Origin: JAUWCL01 sp964599375
GTDB taxonomy: Bacteria; Krumholzibacteriota; Krumholzibacteriia; Krumholzibacteriales; Krumholzibacteriaceae
NCBI GenBank assembly: GCA_964599375.1
Contig: CAZREW010000003.1
Span: forward strand, 1 to 64,000
Reading direction: 5' to 3'
DNA: 64,000 nt
Every line of letters starts with the position of its first letter. Within the stretch, counting starts at the first letter, position 1. Below, in pieces: positions 16,420-25,501 of this stretch. The notes beneath the pieces were generated by a model. The model worked only from the letters and a program-made list of their open reading frames with translations, did not search any database and had not been told where the DNA came from. Both the position numbers and the translations under genes were made by a program.

Positions 16420-17337
16420 ATGGACAGATACTTTACTTTCATGTACGTCCGCAAGGGTAACGCGGGCGTGCGGACGATCCGTATTCGCAGGGTCACCGCC
16501 CTGGCGGTTGGGCTCTGCCTTATTACGCTCCTGGCGGCTACTGTGACCGTCGGCGTGCGCTATGCCGGGATCAGGATCGATTCGGATCGGATAGCCGGTC
16601 TGGAGCGTGAGAACGAGCTGCTGCGCGGACGTCTCGCTTCCTTCGAGGCCGAGCTCGACGGCCTGAAGGGGAGGATGGACAGTAATTTCGAGCTCCAGAA
16701 CCGGGCGAGGCTGATGGCAAGCCTCGATCCGCTGTCGGAGGACGTATGGCAGGTCGGTGTTGGTGGTCCCGAACCGCAGCTTCTGGAAAAAGAGCTAAGT
16801 GCAGCTCATCATGCGTTCTCCGGACTGGAGAACGACCTCGATATGCTGATCAGGCAGACCGAGCTGCAGAAGCAGAGCTACAACGAGATAATCGGCATAC
16901 TCCAGGAAGAGGCGGCGCGGCGCGACTGCACCCCCTCGATCAGGCCGCTAAGGGGTGGATTCCTCTCGAGCAGGTTCGGCAGGAGGATGGATCCCTTCAC
17001 AGGCAGGATAACCCAGCACCAGGGCGTCGACTATTTCGCCAGGACCGGAACCCCGGTGATGTCCACGGCGGACGGCGTGATAACGATGGCGAAGAAGAAC
17101 GGAAGCATGGGGCTTACCATAGAGGTGAACCATGGGAACGGTTTCAAGACCCGCTACGCTCACCTGTCCAAGCTGTATGTCAGGCGGGGCCAGAGGATAA
17201 AGCGTGGGGAGACACTTGGAGCCGTAGGAAATACAGGAAGATCGACCGGGCCTCATCTGCACTACGAGGTGATCTTCATGAAGCAGCACCGGGATCCCTT
17301 GAACTATATCATACCCGACGGGGTCTACTTCGATTGA
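16420..17337 (+). CDS. Membrane-anchored M23 (LytM) family peptidase
   Basis: The 305-aa product has a short cytoplasmic N-terminus and one membrane segment (about 27-49, VTALAVGLCLITLLAATVTV). A periplasmic coiled coil (about 58-160) and a LytM/M23 domain (about 185-300) follow. The zinc motif is intact: H-Q-G-V-D near 200-204 and H279-L-H281 in PHLHYE. M23 enzymes are zinc endopeptidases cutting peptidoglycan cross-links. Membrane-anchored coiled-coil forms such as MepM or EnvC relatives act in wall growth or division. The metal ligands suggest it is active rather than an EnvC-like activator. An amidase gene lies 139 bases downstream, making a wall-remodelling pair. Confidence 0.88.
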   Translation: MDRYFTFMYVRKGNAGVRTIRIRRVTALAVGLCLITLLAATVTVGVRYAGIRIDSDRIAGLERENELLRGRLASFEAELDGLKGRMDSNFELQNRARLMASLDPLSEDVWQVGVGGPEPQLLEKELSAAHHAFSGLENDLDMLIRQTELQKQSYNEIIGILQEEAARRDCTPSIRPLRGGFLSSRFGRRMDPFTGRITQHQGVDYFARTGTPVMSTADGVITMAKKNGSMGLTIEVNHGNGFKTRYAHLSKLYVRRGQRIKRGETLGAVGNTGRSTGPHLHYEVIFMKQHRDPLNYIIPDGVYFD

Positions 17338-17476
17338 CCCGCTCCCCTGCAGGCTACATAGACCGTGTCCCTGTCACCCGGCTGCTATCAGATTGTCCAG
17401 GGGCCGGCCGCTGCGTGTGTGGAGCTGAGGGAACTGAAGCGGTGCCGCGTGTAACGGAACGTGGAGGGAAGACGAT

Positions 17477-18817
17477 ATGAGGAAGATACTGCTCACAATG
17501 ATAATTGCGATCTCGCTGTCAGCAATGCTTCCGGTGCATGAAGCCGGAAGTGAACCGGCCGCGCCGAGAAGAGAGGTCGTGAGCATGCGCCACTGGACGG
17601 CGCCGGAACATACGAGGATAGTCCTCGACATGAGCAGTGAATGCGGCTACCAGGTCTCCGAACGCAGCGGTCCTGACAGGATAGTCATAGACATCCCGGG
17701 CGGGAAGCTGGCCAGGGGGCTCGACAGGCTTAACATAAAGGACGGGGTCGTGGACAGGGTAAGGGTCAACAGCCTGTCGAACGGCGCGCAGGTCGTTATA
17801 GACCTGCCGGCTAAGACGCGGTTCAGGCATTTCGCCCTCAAGCCCAACGATATACATCCCCGGCACAGGATAGTGATAGACGTCGACAGGACCATCACCG
17901 TCAGGCAGAGACAGAGCGAGACCGAGAAGGCGAGGCAGGTGGCTCAGAGCGGCGACTATATAGTGATCATAGATCCGGGTCACGGCGGGAGCGCGCCCGG
18001 CGCGCCCTCGAGATACGGCCCTTCGGAGAAATACTTCACCCTTCCCCTCGCGAAGATGATCGCCGCGGAGATAGAGAAACACAAGGGGTTCAAGGCGGTG
18101 CTTACGCGCACCGGAGACTACGACGTAGAATGGCACAGGAGGATAGAGATCGCGAGGGAGCATGGCGGGCACTGCTTTGTGAGCATTCATATGAACAGCA
18201 ACGAGAACCGCAGGATAAGGGGCACCGAGGTCTATTTTCTGTCACCGGAAGGCGCTACCGACATGCATGCGACAGCCGTCGCCGAACGTGAGAACATGCA
18301 GGTCAGGATGGAGGACCGGGGCGAGCTTATCGAGGGTGACGCAGGCCAGATACTGTTCGAGATGATGCGCAACCAGGCTCTCAACCAGAGCTCGATCTTC
18401 GCGGAATATCTTGCCTCGGAGTTCAAGCAGATGGGCTCGATCCCCTTCCATGACGTAAGGCAGGCGAATTTCATAGTCCTCCAGGGAACAACGATGCCCT
18501 CGGCCCTCGTCGAGGTCGCTTACCTGTCGAACAAGAGCGACGTGGAACAGATAAAGAAGGAATCGGTTCAGCTGAAGGTTGCAAAGGCGGTAGCATCCGG
18601 CGTAGTATCATACCTGCTGGAGAATCCGCCGGATAACATGGAGAAGAGGCCGATCAGGCTGGCGGTCCATACGGTCGCCAGGGGGGAGACGCTGTCCGGC
18701 ATCGCGAAGAGATACAGATGTTCGATAGACGAGATCAAGACACTGAACAACATCGGCAACACAGCGCTGATCAGGCCGGGGCAGAAACTTACCGTCTACT
18801 CGAAGGCGGATCGATGA
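17477..18817 (+). CDS. N-acetylmuramoyl-L-alanine amidase with AMIN and LysM domains
   Basis: The 446-aa exported product has a signal peptide (about 1-24). An AMIN domain (about 35-140) targets the septum or wall. The Amidase_3 zinc domain (about 160-380) carries H169 in DPGHGG, a downstream glutamate in PSEKYF, H238 in SIHMN and probable catalytic E346 in LVEVAYLSN. A C-terminal LysM domain (about 400-444, HTVARGETLSGIAKRYRC) binds glycan. It cleaves the stem peptide from muramic acid during cell separation. The layout matches AmiC-like proteins with an added LysM. The ribosome site GGAGGGA precedes the ATG. The YbbR gene follows after 10 bases, so the two are probably in one operon. Confidence 0.92.
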   Translation: MRKILLTMIIAISLSAMLPVHEAGSEPAAPRREVVSMRHWTAPEHTRIVLDMSSECGYQVSERSGPDRIVIDIPGGKLARGLDRLNIKDGVVDRVRVNSLSNGAQVVIDLPAKTRFRHFALKPNDIHPRHRIVIDVDRTITVRQRQSETEKARQVAQSGDYIVIIDPGHGGSAPGAPSRYGPSEKYFTLPLAKMIAAEIEKHKGFKAVLTRTGDYDVEWHRRIEIAREHGGHCFVSIHMNSNENRRIRGTEVYFLSPEGATDMHATAVAERENMQVRMEDRGELIEGDAGQILFEMMRNQALNQSSIFAEYLASEFKQMGSIPFHDVRQANFIVLQGTTMPSALVEVAYLSNKSDVEQIKKESVQLKVAKAVASGVVSYLLENPPDNMEKRPIRLAVHTVARGETLSGIAKRYRCSIDEIKTLNNIGNTALIRPGQKLTVYSKADR

Positions 18818-18827
18818 TGGAGGCGCC

Positions 18828-19811
18828 TTGAGCTTCGACACGATCATCAAATCCCTGACGCGCAATCTCGGCGCGAAGATCGTGTCGCTCGTCTTCGCCT
18901 TCTTCCTGTGGCTGCACGTGACCGCCCAGCAGGGAGAGAACCAGTCGTTCAGGGTCCCGCTGGCGCTCGCGGGGATCGCCGACAGCCTGACAATAACGCA
19001 TGATGTCCCAGGGTCCGTGGAGGTGACTATCCGCGGGTCGAGGAGCAACCTGATGAAGCTCAGGCTGTTCGGGAGGCTGGTGGCTACGGTGGATCTCTCA
19101 AAGGCGGTCAAGGGCCGGAACACGGTCTCGCTTTCGCCGGCCATGATCAACCTGCCCGAGCAGATCGATCCGAGAGAGGTCACCGTCGATAACCCCAAGA
19201 TACTCGTCCTGAATTTCGAGGAAATCATCACGAAATCGGTGCCTGTCAGGATCGCGTACAGGGGCGAGATACCTGACGACGTCATAATAGAAGGCTCTCC
19301 CGTGATAATCCCGGCCAGGGTGAAGATCATCGGAGCTTCGAGCATAGTGGAAGGCATAGAAGCGATCTCGACCCGGGAAATCGACATAAAGGGCCGCAGG
19401 GGAGAATATTCCGAGGAGTCAGCGCTGGTCTTCGGCGGTATGGATATCCGGGTCGTACCTGACAAGGTCCTGATCGAGATGTCGATCCACAAGAGGGCTA
19501 TCCGCACACTCGCCAACATACCTCCGACGATGCTCAGGGAGGACGAGAGCCTGACGGTCGAGTATTCGCCCAGGGTGGTCTCTCTTACGATCGAAGGGCC
19601 TGAGGAGATCATAAGGGATATAACGACCGAGGACGTCTCGGTGATCCTCGACCTGACGGGCAAGGCGGCGGGTACGTACGTGATCGAGCCCGAAGTGATC
19701 GTACCGAACGGAATAGAAAGGTACTTCCTCGACACCGACACATTCGAGATACGGATACTGCCCGCCGGGCAGGGAAGCGGAAAGGACAGGCGGGACGGCG
19801 AAGATGGCTGA
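18828..19811 (+). CDS. YbbR-like domain protein (CdaR-like)
   Basis: The 327-aa product has one N-terminal membrane segment (about 17-33, KIVSLVFAFFLWLHVT) and at least three YbbR repeats outside (for example residues about 38-120 and 125-215). Each repeat contains a V-x-I-x-G strand pattern. In Firmicutes the YbbR protein CdaR regulates the diadenylate cyclase CdaA. No cyclase gene is adjacent here, although pgpH, a probable c-di-AMP phosphodiesterase, lies 7.7 kb away. The start is TTG at 18828 with GGAGG about six bases before it. It overlaps the next gene by 8 bases. The specific role is inferred only from the family. Confidence 0.8.
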   Translation: MSFDTIIKSLTRNLGAKIVSLVFAFFLWLHVTAQQGENQSFRVPLALAGIADSLTITHDVPGSVEVTIRGSRSNLMKLRLFGRLVATVDLSKAVKGRNTVSLSPAMINLPEQIDPREVTVDNPKILVLNFEEIITKSVPVRIAYRGEIPDDVIIEGSPVIIPARVKIIGASSIVEGIEAISTREIDIKGRRGEYSEESALVFGGMDIRVVPDKVLIEMSIHKRAIRTLANIPPTMLREDESLTVEYSPRVVSLTIEGPEEIIRDITTEDVSVILDLTGKAAGTYVIEPEVIVPNGIERYFLDTDTFEIRILPAGQGSGKDRRDGEDG

Positions 19812-20718
19812 GGCTCCTAAGGCCGGCGAAACAGCGATGCTCTCTTCCTACCTGGGGAGGTGGATGTCGCTCGTCCTGCTCCTGGTCCTGGTCGCGCTGG
19901 CCGCCGCTGCTCTCTTTCTCAGGCCGGACTATCCGGCCCATGTCCCCCTCCGCATAGGAATCTGCGCCTTTGATTCAATCACTGCCGGCCCCACCCTGAG
20001 TTCTTTTGCCTCCAGCGTCCGGGAGCGCGATGGCGGAGATATCACGTGGGTCTGGCTCGATGCCGGAGCAGAGCCGGAGGGTTGCGATTTTTACATCATG
20101 ACATCGCCCCAGGAGTTCGCCTCGCACAGGACGCAGCGGAGAGAGTGCCTCCTGCTCTCCACTTCCCGCAGCGATGGATCACTGACGATGGGGATCGTGA
20201 TCGTCCGCGAGGGTGCTGAGCCGGACTGGTCGGGCGCGGCCTTCACCTCTTCGATCTCGGCCACCGGGTTCATCTCTCCGCTTGCAGCTATCGCCGAGAA
20301 CGGCGTTCCGCCGTCCGAGGTGTCTTACGACCTGCTTTCCGTGGGTAGCCCCATGTGCGGCGAGGCTGTCGCGTTCGGCGTGCTCTTCGGCAGGTATGGT
20401 GCCGGCGGACTCTCCCTCGAAGAGCTCAGGAGGCTCGAGAGAAACGGAACGATCGGTCCGGGAAAGCTCCGGACCGTCTTTACGGGGCCTGCGCTTCCGG
20501 AGATACTGCTCGTTTGCGATCCATCGACGGAAGACTGGAAATCGAGGGGATTCGCGAGAAGGCTTCCACGGATCGCCGGCAGCCTCTCCGATCCTCTGAA
20601 GAGAGAGATGGCAAGTCTCGGGATGGCCTCTTTCAGGATCCCTTCAGAGGGGGAGCTGGATCTCCTGAGCTCGGTACCCGCCGAAGTATGGCGGGCTGCC
20701 GGCTATCACTTCCCTTGA
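19804..20718 (+). CDS. Membrane-anchored substrate-binding-like protein (PhnD-like), uncertain
   Basis: The 304-aa product has one N-terminal membrane segment (about 20-41, MSLVLLLVLVALAAAALFL) and no lipobox. The external part has weak periplasmic-binding-protein features: LRIGICAFDS near the start, YIMTSPQEFA, then a central TGFISPLAAIAENGVPPSEV that resembles the hinge region of phosphonate/PhnD-type proteins. No ABC transporter genes are nearby, so import is unlikely; an anchored sensor or adaptor is possible. It overlaps the YbbR gene by 8 bases and precedes VanZ, hinting at a cell-envelope role. The function is not established. Confidence 0.5.
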   Translation: MAEAPKAGETAMLSSYLGRWMSLVLLLVLVALAAAALFLRPDYPAHVPLRIGICAFDSITAGPTLSSFASSVRERDGGDITWVWLDAGAEPEGCDFYIMTSPQEFASHRTQRRECLLLSTSRSDGSLTMGIVIVREGAEPDWSGAAFTSSISATGFISPLAAIAENGVPPSEVSYDLLSVGSPMCGEAVAFGVLFGRYGAGGLSLEELRRLERNGTIGPGKLRTVFTGPALPEILLVCDPSTEDWKSRGFARRLPRIAGSLSDPLKREMASLGMASFRIPSEGELDLLSSVPAEVWRAAGYHFP

Positions 20719-20796
20719 ACGGGGACAGGGTAAAACGCTATATTCCCCTGGATGGAAGATGCCACGACCGCCTGCTTTAACGGAGGATCCCTGGTC

Positions 20797-21201
20797 TTGA
20801 GCTGGAATATGAGAAGATGGCTCCCGCTGATAGTCTGGTTGATGATGATCTTCGGACTCTCATCGATCCCTGGATTGTCGTCAGATCACGTAAGGCTGCC
20901 GAGGGGCTACGACAAGGTAGTCCATTTCTTCGAATACGCGGTGTTCGCGATCCTTTACTACCGGGGGCTCAGCTACGGCGGCGTGAGAGTCAGATGGAGC
21001 ATCGTCATCATCGTCATGATGTCGGGCGCGGCTGTGGCGGGACTCGACGAGATGTACCAGAGCTATATCCCGCGCCGCGATTCGAGCATCTTCGACTTCG
21101 CCATGGATTCAGCGGGAGTAGTCACCGGGACGCTGCTTGCCGTACTGAGGCATATTGTGCGTATCGGGAAGGCCAGGGAGAGAAAGGCCGTAGGGGAATG
21201 A
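20797..21201 (+). CDS. VanZ-like family membrane protein
   Basis: The product is about 134 aa with four likely membrane segments. The VanZ pattern is present: an initial LPLIVWLMMIFGLSSIPG, then DKVVHFFEYAVFAILYYRG, and DEMYQSYIPRRDSSIFDFAMDS near the C-terminus. VanZ proteins are small membrane proteins of unclear biochemistry; the founding member raises teicoplanin resistance. GGAGG at 20782-20786 supports the TTG at 20797. ATG 20809 and ATG 20752 are alternatives. The stop overlaps the hisS ATG as ATGA, so the pair is translationally coupled. Confidence 0.8.
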   Translation: MSWNMRRWLPLIVWLMMIFGLSSIPGLSSDHVRLPRGYDKVVHFFEYAVFAILYYRGLSYGGVRVRWSIVIIVMMSGAAVAGLDEMYQSYIPRRDSSIFDFAMDSAGVVTGTLLAVLRHIVRIGKARERKAVGE

Positions 21202-22466
21202 GATTCAAGAGACCAAGAGGGACACAGGACCTGTTCGGGGACCGGATGCGTTCGTGGGAAAAGGTCGAGAGGATGCTTGCCTCGCTCGCAGAGGCTTATG
21301 GCTACAGCGAGATCCGCACGCCGGTGTTCGAGGTCTCCGAGCTCTTCGTGCGGGCGGTAGGCGAGGCGACCGACATCGTCTCGAAGGAGATGTACGTCTT
21401 TACCGACAAGAAGGGGCGCAGCCTGACCCTCAGGCCGGAGAACACCGCGCCGGTGATGCGCGCTTTCATCGAGAACGGACTACACAGGGCCGGGGGCATC
21501 TCGAAGTTCTGGTACCAGGGGCCGATGTTCCGGTACGACAGGCCCCAGGCCGGCAGGTACCGCCAGTTCCACCAGTTCGGGGCTGAGGCGATCGGCCATC
21601 CGGGACCTGCGGTCGACGCAGAGATAATCGACCTGAGCCTCGCTATCTACGGGATGTTCGGGTTCGAGGATCTGGAGGTAAGGCTCAACAGCGTGGGCTG
21701 TCCCGTCTGCCGGCCCGGATTCAGGGATGTCCTCAGCGGAGCGCTCGAGGAAATGAAGGACGAGCTCTGCGCCGACTGCGGAGAGCGGTCGGTGCTCAAC
21801 CCGATGAGGATCTTCGACTGCAAGGAATGCGGAGATATAAAGACGAGGCTGCCGGTAATAACCGATCATCTCTGCGGCGAGTGCTCGGATCATTTCGAGG
21901 GGCTGCAGGCTATCCTGCGCGCCATGGATGTGGATTTCATACTCGATCCCCTTCTCGTGCGGGGGCTCGATTATTACACGAAGACCGCCTACGAGGTCCT
22001 CCATCCGGGACTCGGAGGGCAGAACGCACTGTGCGGAGGGGGACGATACGACGGGCTCGCCGAGGAATGCGGAGGCGGAAAGATACCAGCTGTCGGCTTT
22101 TCGGCCGGCATGGAGCGTCTGCTCGAGAACCTTCCAGAGGAGTTCTCGGCCTCGATAGGGCGCGACCCCGTCGACGCCTTTCTCATACTGCCCGACGAGT
22201 CCTCTTCGGCACGGGCCCTGGGTATCGCAGGCTCGCTGCGCCGCGCGGGAGTGCGCGTCTCGGTCGACCTGTCCGGGCGCTCTATGAAAAAACAGATGAG
22301 AGCGGCTTCGGAGTCGGGAGCGCCGCTTGCCGTCATAATCGGACCGGATGAGCTGGATAAAGGGGAGGCGACCGTAAAAGCCCTCTCGGGCGGCGGCCAG
22401 GAGAGCGTCCCGTTCACGGAGCTGGAGGACAGGATAATGCGGGAGAGGAAGGGCGAAGTTGACTGA
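21198..22466 (+). CDS. hisS: Histidyl-tRNA synthetase
   Basis: The 422-aa class II synthetase charges tRNA-His. Motif 1 is near the start after RGTQDLFGDRM. The sequence TLRPENTAPVMRAF and motif 2 FRYDRPQAGRYRQFHQFG follow, and then the HisRS signature LVRGLDYYTKTAYEV. Motif 3 is VGFSAGMERL. A C-terminal anticodon-binding domain closes the protein (DAFLILPDE ... VSVDLSGRSMKKQM). A cysteine-rich insert (CPVC, CADC, CKECGD, CGEC) could bind zinc, as in some bacterial HisRS. Length is typical. It starts inside the VanZ stop (ATGA) and overlaps aspS by 8 bases. Confidence 0.96.
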   Translation: MRFKRPRGTQDLFGDRMRSWEKVERMLASLAEAYGYSEIRTPVFEVSELFVRAVGEATDIVSKEMYVFTDKKGRSLTLRPENTAPVMRAFIENGLHRAGGISKFWYQGPMFRYDRPQAGRYRQFHQFGAEAIGHPGPAVDAEIIDLSLAIYGMFGFEDLEVRLNSVGCPVCRPGFRDVLSGALEEMKDELCADCGERSVLNPMRIFDCKECGDIKTRLPVITDHLCGECSDHFEGLQAILRAMDVDFILDPLLVRGLDYYTKTAYEVLHPGLGGQNALCGGGRYDGLAEECGGGKIPAVGFSAGMERLLENLPEEFSASIGRDPVDAFLILPDESSSARALGIAGSLRRAGVRVSVDLSGRSMKKQMRAASESGAPLAVIIGPDELDKGEATVKALSGGGQESVPFTELEDRIMRERKGEVD

Positions 22467-24264
22467 CAGACCGATATATCATTTCGGGACGGAGTGGAAG
22501 AGGACCTCCATGTGCGGCGAGCTCAGGGCCGGCGACGAGGGGAGCGAGGTCAGGCTTGCGGGCTGGGTAAGGAAGGTCCGCGAGTTCGGAGACCTGACCT
22601 TTCTCGACATGTGGGACCGCAGCGGGCTAGTGCAGCTTGTAGTTGAGGCGGGTGACGCGGATCTCCACGCGCTTTTCAGGTCGCTGCGCAGCGAGGATGT
22701 GATCGCCGTGAGGGGCAACGTGAGGAAGCGTCCCGCGGAGATGGTCAATGCCTCGATGGGAACCGGTGAAGTAGAGGTCGAGGTGTCCGCCGCCGAGGTC
22801 TTCAACCGGAGCAAGGTGCCTCCCTTCAATGTCACGGACAAGTCTCAGGCCAGCGACGAGATGCGGCTGAGGTACAGGTATCTCGACCTGCGCCGCGACT
22901 CGATGCAGTCGAACCTGCGGCTGCGACACGATATCGCGCTCAGGACGAGGGAGTACCTCTCCGGCGAGGGCTTCATCGAGGTCGAGACGCCGATGCTGGT
23001 GCGCAGGACGCCCGAGGGAGCGAGGGACTATATCGTTCCGAGCAGGCTTCAGCCGGGCAGGTTCTACGCCCTGCCGCAGTCACCCCAGCTGTACAAGCAG
23101 ATACTGATGGTCTCGGGAGTCGACAGGTATTTCCAGCTGGCGAGATGCCTGCGCGACGAGGACCTCAGGGCCGACCGGCAGCCCGAGCACACGCAGATAG
23201 ATATAGAGATGAGCTTCATATCAGAGGAGGATATCTTCCCGCTGGTCGAGGGCCTTATGAAGAGCCTGTTCGGCGAGCTGGCCGGGATAGAGCTCGAGAC
23301 TCCCTTCCCCGTCATAGACTACGACGAGGCCATGCTAAGATACGGCACCGACAAGCCCGACCTGAGGTTCGGCCTCGAGATCTCAGACTGTTCCGACATA
23401 TTCAGCGGCAGCGGGTTTTCGGCTTTCGCGTCGGCGGTCGACAGCGGAGGAGCGGTACGGGGCATTTCCTGGCCTGGAGGCATCGGGCAGTCTAAGAGTC
23501 AGATCAAAAAGCTCGAGAAGCTCGTAAAGGGAGCTGGCGCCGCGGGGCTCGCCACGGTCAGCGTCGAAGAAAATGGGATCGAGTCGCCGATAGCCGGATT
23601 CCTCAGCGGGGACGAGATAAAAGCCCTGCTCGGGAGGTTCGATGCATCGGCGTCGGCTCCATCGCTGATCCTGCTCGTCGCAGGGCAGGTACCGGTTGTC
23701 GAGAGGTCTCTCGGATCGCTCAGGACACACCTCGGGAAGGAACTGGCCGGGGAAAAAGACGGTATGCGGTTCCTCTGGGTCAACCGCTTTCCTTTATTCC
23801 TGCCAACAGGCGACGGGGGCTGGGAACCGGCCCATCATATCTTCTCGATGCCGCTCGAAGAGGACATACCCGGGATAGATTCGGATCCGGGCGCTGTCCG
23901 GGGACATCTGTACGATCTCGTCTGCAACGGGACAGAGCTCGGCTCGGGATCGATCAGGATACACAGGAGGGAACTCCAGGAGAAGCTGTTCAGGGTGATC
24001 GGCATCGGGGCCGAGGAGGCCGAGCGCAAGTTCGGTTTCCTCCTCGAGGCATTCGAATACGGCGCTCCCCCTCATGGGGGGATAGCTATCGGCGTGGACA
24101 GGCTGGCGATGATAATGGCCGGTGAGAGCTCTATAAGGGACTTCATAGCGTTTCCGAAGACTCAGAGCGCCACGTCCCTGATGGAGGGAGCGCCCTCGGA
24201 GGTAGAGGACAGCGTTCTCGAGGAGCTGCATATACAGGTAACGGAAAGGAACGAGAGGGAATAA
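22459..24264 (+). CDS. aspS: Aspartyl-tRNA synthetase
   Basis: The 601-aa bacterial-type class IIb synthetase starts with an OB-fold anticodon domain (about 15-110, VRLAGWVRKVREFGDLTFLDM). The class II core follows, with motif 2 near FQLARCLRDEDLRADRQPEHTQ (written in part). A GAD insertion domain covers about 285-400. Motif 3 is GGIAIGVDRLAMIM. No gatCAB genes are in view, so whether it also charges tRNA-Asn cannot be judged. It starts with TTG at 22459 after AGGAAGGG and overlaps the end of hisS by 8 bases, a common hisS-aspS arrangement. A short GCAAAA/TTTTTGC stem at 24301-24316 may help end transcription. Confidence 0.96.
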   Translation: MTDRPIYHFGTEWKRTSMCGELRAGDEGSEVRLAGWVRKVREFGDLTFLDMWDRSGLVQLVVEAGDADLHALFRSLRSEDVIAVRGNVRKRPAEMVNASMGTGEVEVEVSAAEVFNRSKVPPFNVTDKSQASDEMRLRYRYLDLRRDSMQSNLRLRHDIALRTREYLSGEGFIEVETPMLVRRTPEGARDYIVPSRLQPGRFYALPQSPQLYKQILMVSGVDRYFQLARCLRDEDLRADRQPEHTQIDIEMSFISEEDIFPLVEGLMKSLFGELAGIELETPFPVIDYDEAMLRYGTDKPDLRFGLEISDCSDIFSGSGFSAFASAVDSGGAVRGISWPGGIGQSKSQIKKLEKLVKGAGAAGLATVSVEENGIESPIAGFLSGDEIKALLGRFDASASAPSLILLVAGQVPVVERSLGSLRTHLGKELAGEKDGMRFLWVNRFPLFLPTGDGGWEPAHHIFSMPLEEDIPGIDSDPGAVRGHLYDLVCNGTELGSGSIRIHRRELQEKLFRVIGIGAEEAERKFGFLLEAFEYGAPPHGGIAIGVDRLAMIMAGESSIRDFIAFPKTQSATSLMEGAPSEVEDSVLEELHIQVTERNERE

Positions 24265-24316
24265 GAAGGCACTATCAGGCATACCTCTTGCACGAAGGTG
24301 GCAAAAGGCTTTTTGC

Positions 24317-24345
24317 TTGACATGCAGCCCGAACGGCATTAATGT
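24317..24345 (+). promoter_or_regulatory. Possible sigma-70-type promoter for the lipoprotein pair
   Basis: TTGACA at 24317-24322, a 17-base spacer and TAATGT at 24340-24345. The -35 is perfect and the -10 weak. It lies 47 bases before the first lipoprotein gene. Confidence 0.45.
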
Positions 24346-24391
24346 TCCTGTAAGTTGTTATAGTATATGACGACAGGGAGGAATTAAGGTT

Positions 24392-24682
24392 ATGAAATCA
24401 GCACGTGGATGGCTGATACTGGCATTCATGTTCAGCCTGGTTGCAGGTTTTTCTGCCGGTTGCGGGCCCGCGCCCCCGTGCGAGACGAGCCTCGTGACCC
24501 TTGACGAGACCCGGCTGGATGCCGAGAGCTACGAGCAGGAAGCGGCCGAGACAGGCAAAAAGGTGGAGGACCTCGAGTCGAGGCTCGCGGCCAAGCGCGG
24601 CGAGATCGACGCGATCAAGGACAAGCCCGCCGAGCTCGAGAAGAAAGTATACGAACTGAAAAAAGGCAGCGGCAGGGAATAG
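24392..24682 (+). CDS. Small coiled-coil lipoprotein
   Basis: The 96-aa product has a lipoprotein signal (hydrophobic LILAFMFSLVAGF, lipobox FSAGC, cysteine at about 24). A helical heptad-rich segment (about 40-92) reads KKVEDLESRLAAKRGEIDAI and continues similarly. It resembles, in shape only, small Lpp- or SlyB-like envelope lipoproteins. No peptidoglycan-binding motif is visible. GGGAGGAATTAAGG precedes the ATG. The next gene, 27 bases downstream, is another coiled-coil lipoprotein with LysM-like domains, so the two probably act together at the cell wall. Confidence 0.75.
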   Translation: MKSARGWLILAFMFSLVAGFSAGCGPAPPCETSLVTLDETRLDAESYEQEAAETGKKVEDLESRLAAKRGEIDAIKDKPAELEKKVYELKKGSGRE

Positions 24683-24709
24683 GCGGCTGACAGAACGGAG
24701 ACAGGAATA

Positions 24710-25417
24710 ATGAACAAGAGATTATTGATCGTGATGGTGTTCATTCCTCTGATCGTCGTGCTGGCCGCAGGCTGCAGCAGGCATACGCCCCGAGCGATCG
24801 ATATCAGCCAGGGCGAATATTACGAGGACGAGGAGTACCAGAAGCTCTCCAAGAAGGACAGGGCACAGTACTGCGCGAACCTGGCGGCAGAGCTCGAAAC
24901 GCTCGAATCACGTTCCGAGGCCGCCCAGAACCAGCTCGAGAAGAACAAGGAAGACATCCAGACACTCACAAAGGACCTGCGTGACTCAGAGAGGGAATAC
25001 TCGAGGCTAAGCAACCATGTCGACGAGCTCACCCTCCAGCTGCAGGAACTCGCGTCCCTTCCGAAGGAGCATAAGCTCATATACGGCGAATGCCTGTGGA
25101 TCGTGGCGGGATATGAGCAGATCTACGGCGATCCGCTGAAATGGACGAGGCTGTGGAGGGGTAACTACCAGATGATCGAGGACCCCGACTGGGTCCTGGC
25201 AGGATGGACGCTGAAAATCCCCAGGGAATGGCCCCGCAGGCACAAGGTCATGCAGGACGAGTGGCTGGCCAAGATCGCGGGATACTGGGAAGTATACGAC
25301 AACTACCGCCAGTGGCCCGTACTCTTCGAGGCCAACAAGGACAGGATCAGCGATCCCGACCTGATCTTCCCCGAGCAGGAACTGATAGTTCCCAGGGAAT
25401 TTCCTGCTTCGGATTAA
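24710..25417 (+). CDS. Coiled-coil lipoprotein with two LysM-like domains
   Basis: The 235-aa lipoprotein has lipobox LAAGC (cysteine about 22). A coiled coil (about 55-115) carries AAELETLESRSEAAQNQLEK. Two related C-terminal domains of about 50 aa then follow, starting HKLIYGECLWIVAGYEQIYG and HKVMQDEWLAKIAGYWEVYD, and ending LKIPRE and LIVPRE. This is the LysM-like H-x-V-x-x-x-x-L/W-x-x-I-A pattern seen in FimV- and LysM-type wall proteins. The domains probably bind peptidoglycan glycan, linking the lipid anchor to the wall. A 17-bp stem lies after the stop. Confidence 0.78.
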   Translation: MNKRLLIVMVFIPLIVVLAAGCSRHTPRAIDISQGEYYEDEEYQKLSKKDRAQYCANLAAELETLESRSEAAQNQLEKNKEDIQTLTKDLRDSEREYSRLSNHVDELTLQLQELASLPKEHKLIYGECLWIVAGYEQIYGDPLKWTRLWRGNYQMIEDPDWVLAGWTLKIPREWPRRHKVMQDEWLAKIAGYWEVYDNYRQWPVLFEANKDRISDPDLIFPEQELIVPREFPASD

Positions 25418-25441
25418 GCGAGGCGGTCATACAGACTTACC

Positions 25442-25485
25442 ATACAAGACTCTTGGTCTGCGAGGGCGGACCAGGAGTTTTGTAT
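25442..25485 (+). other. 17-bp hairpin between the LysM lipoprotein and phoH
   Basis: Bases 25442-25458 pair with 25469-25485 around a 10-base loop. All 17 positions pair, two of them as G-U wobbles. The 3' arm ends GTTTTGTAT, and the phoH ribosome site starts 4 bases later (AGAGGA at 25489). It may act as a terminator, a readthrough control or an mRNA-stabilising stem. Confidence 0.65.
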
Positions 25486-25501
25486 TAAAGAGGAACCACA
25501 T

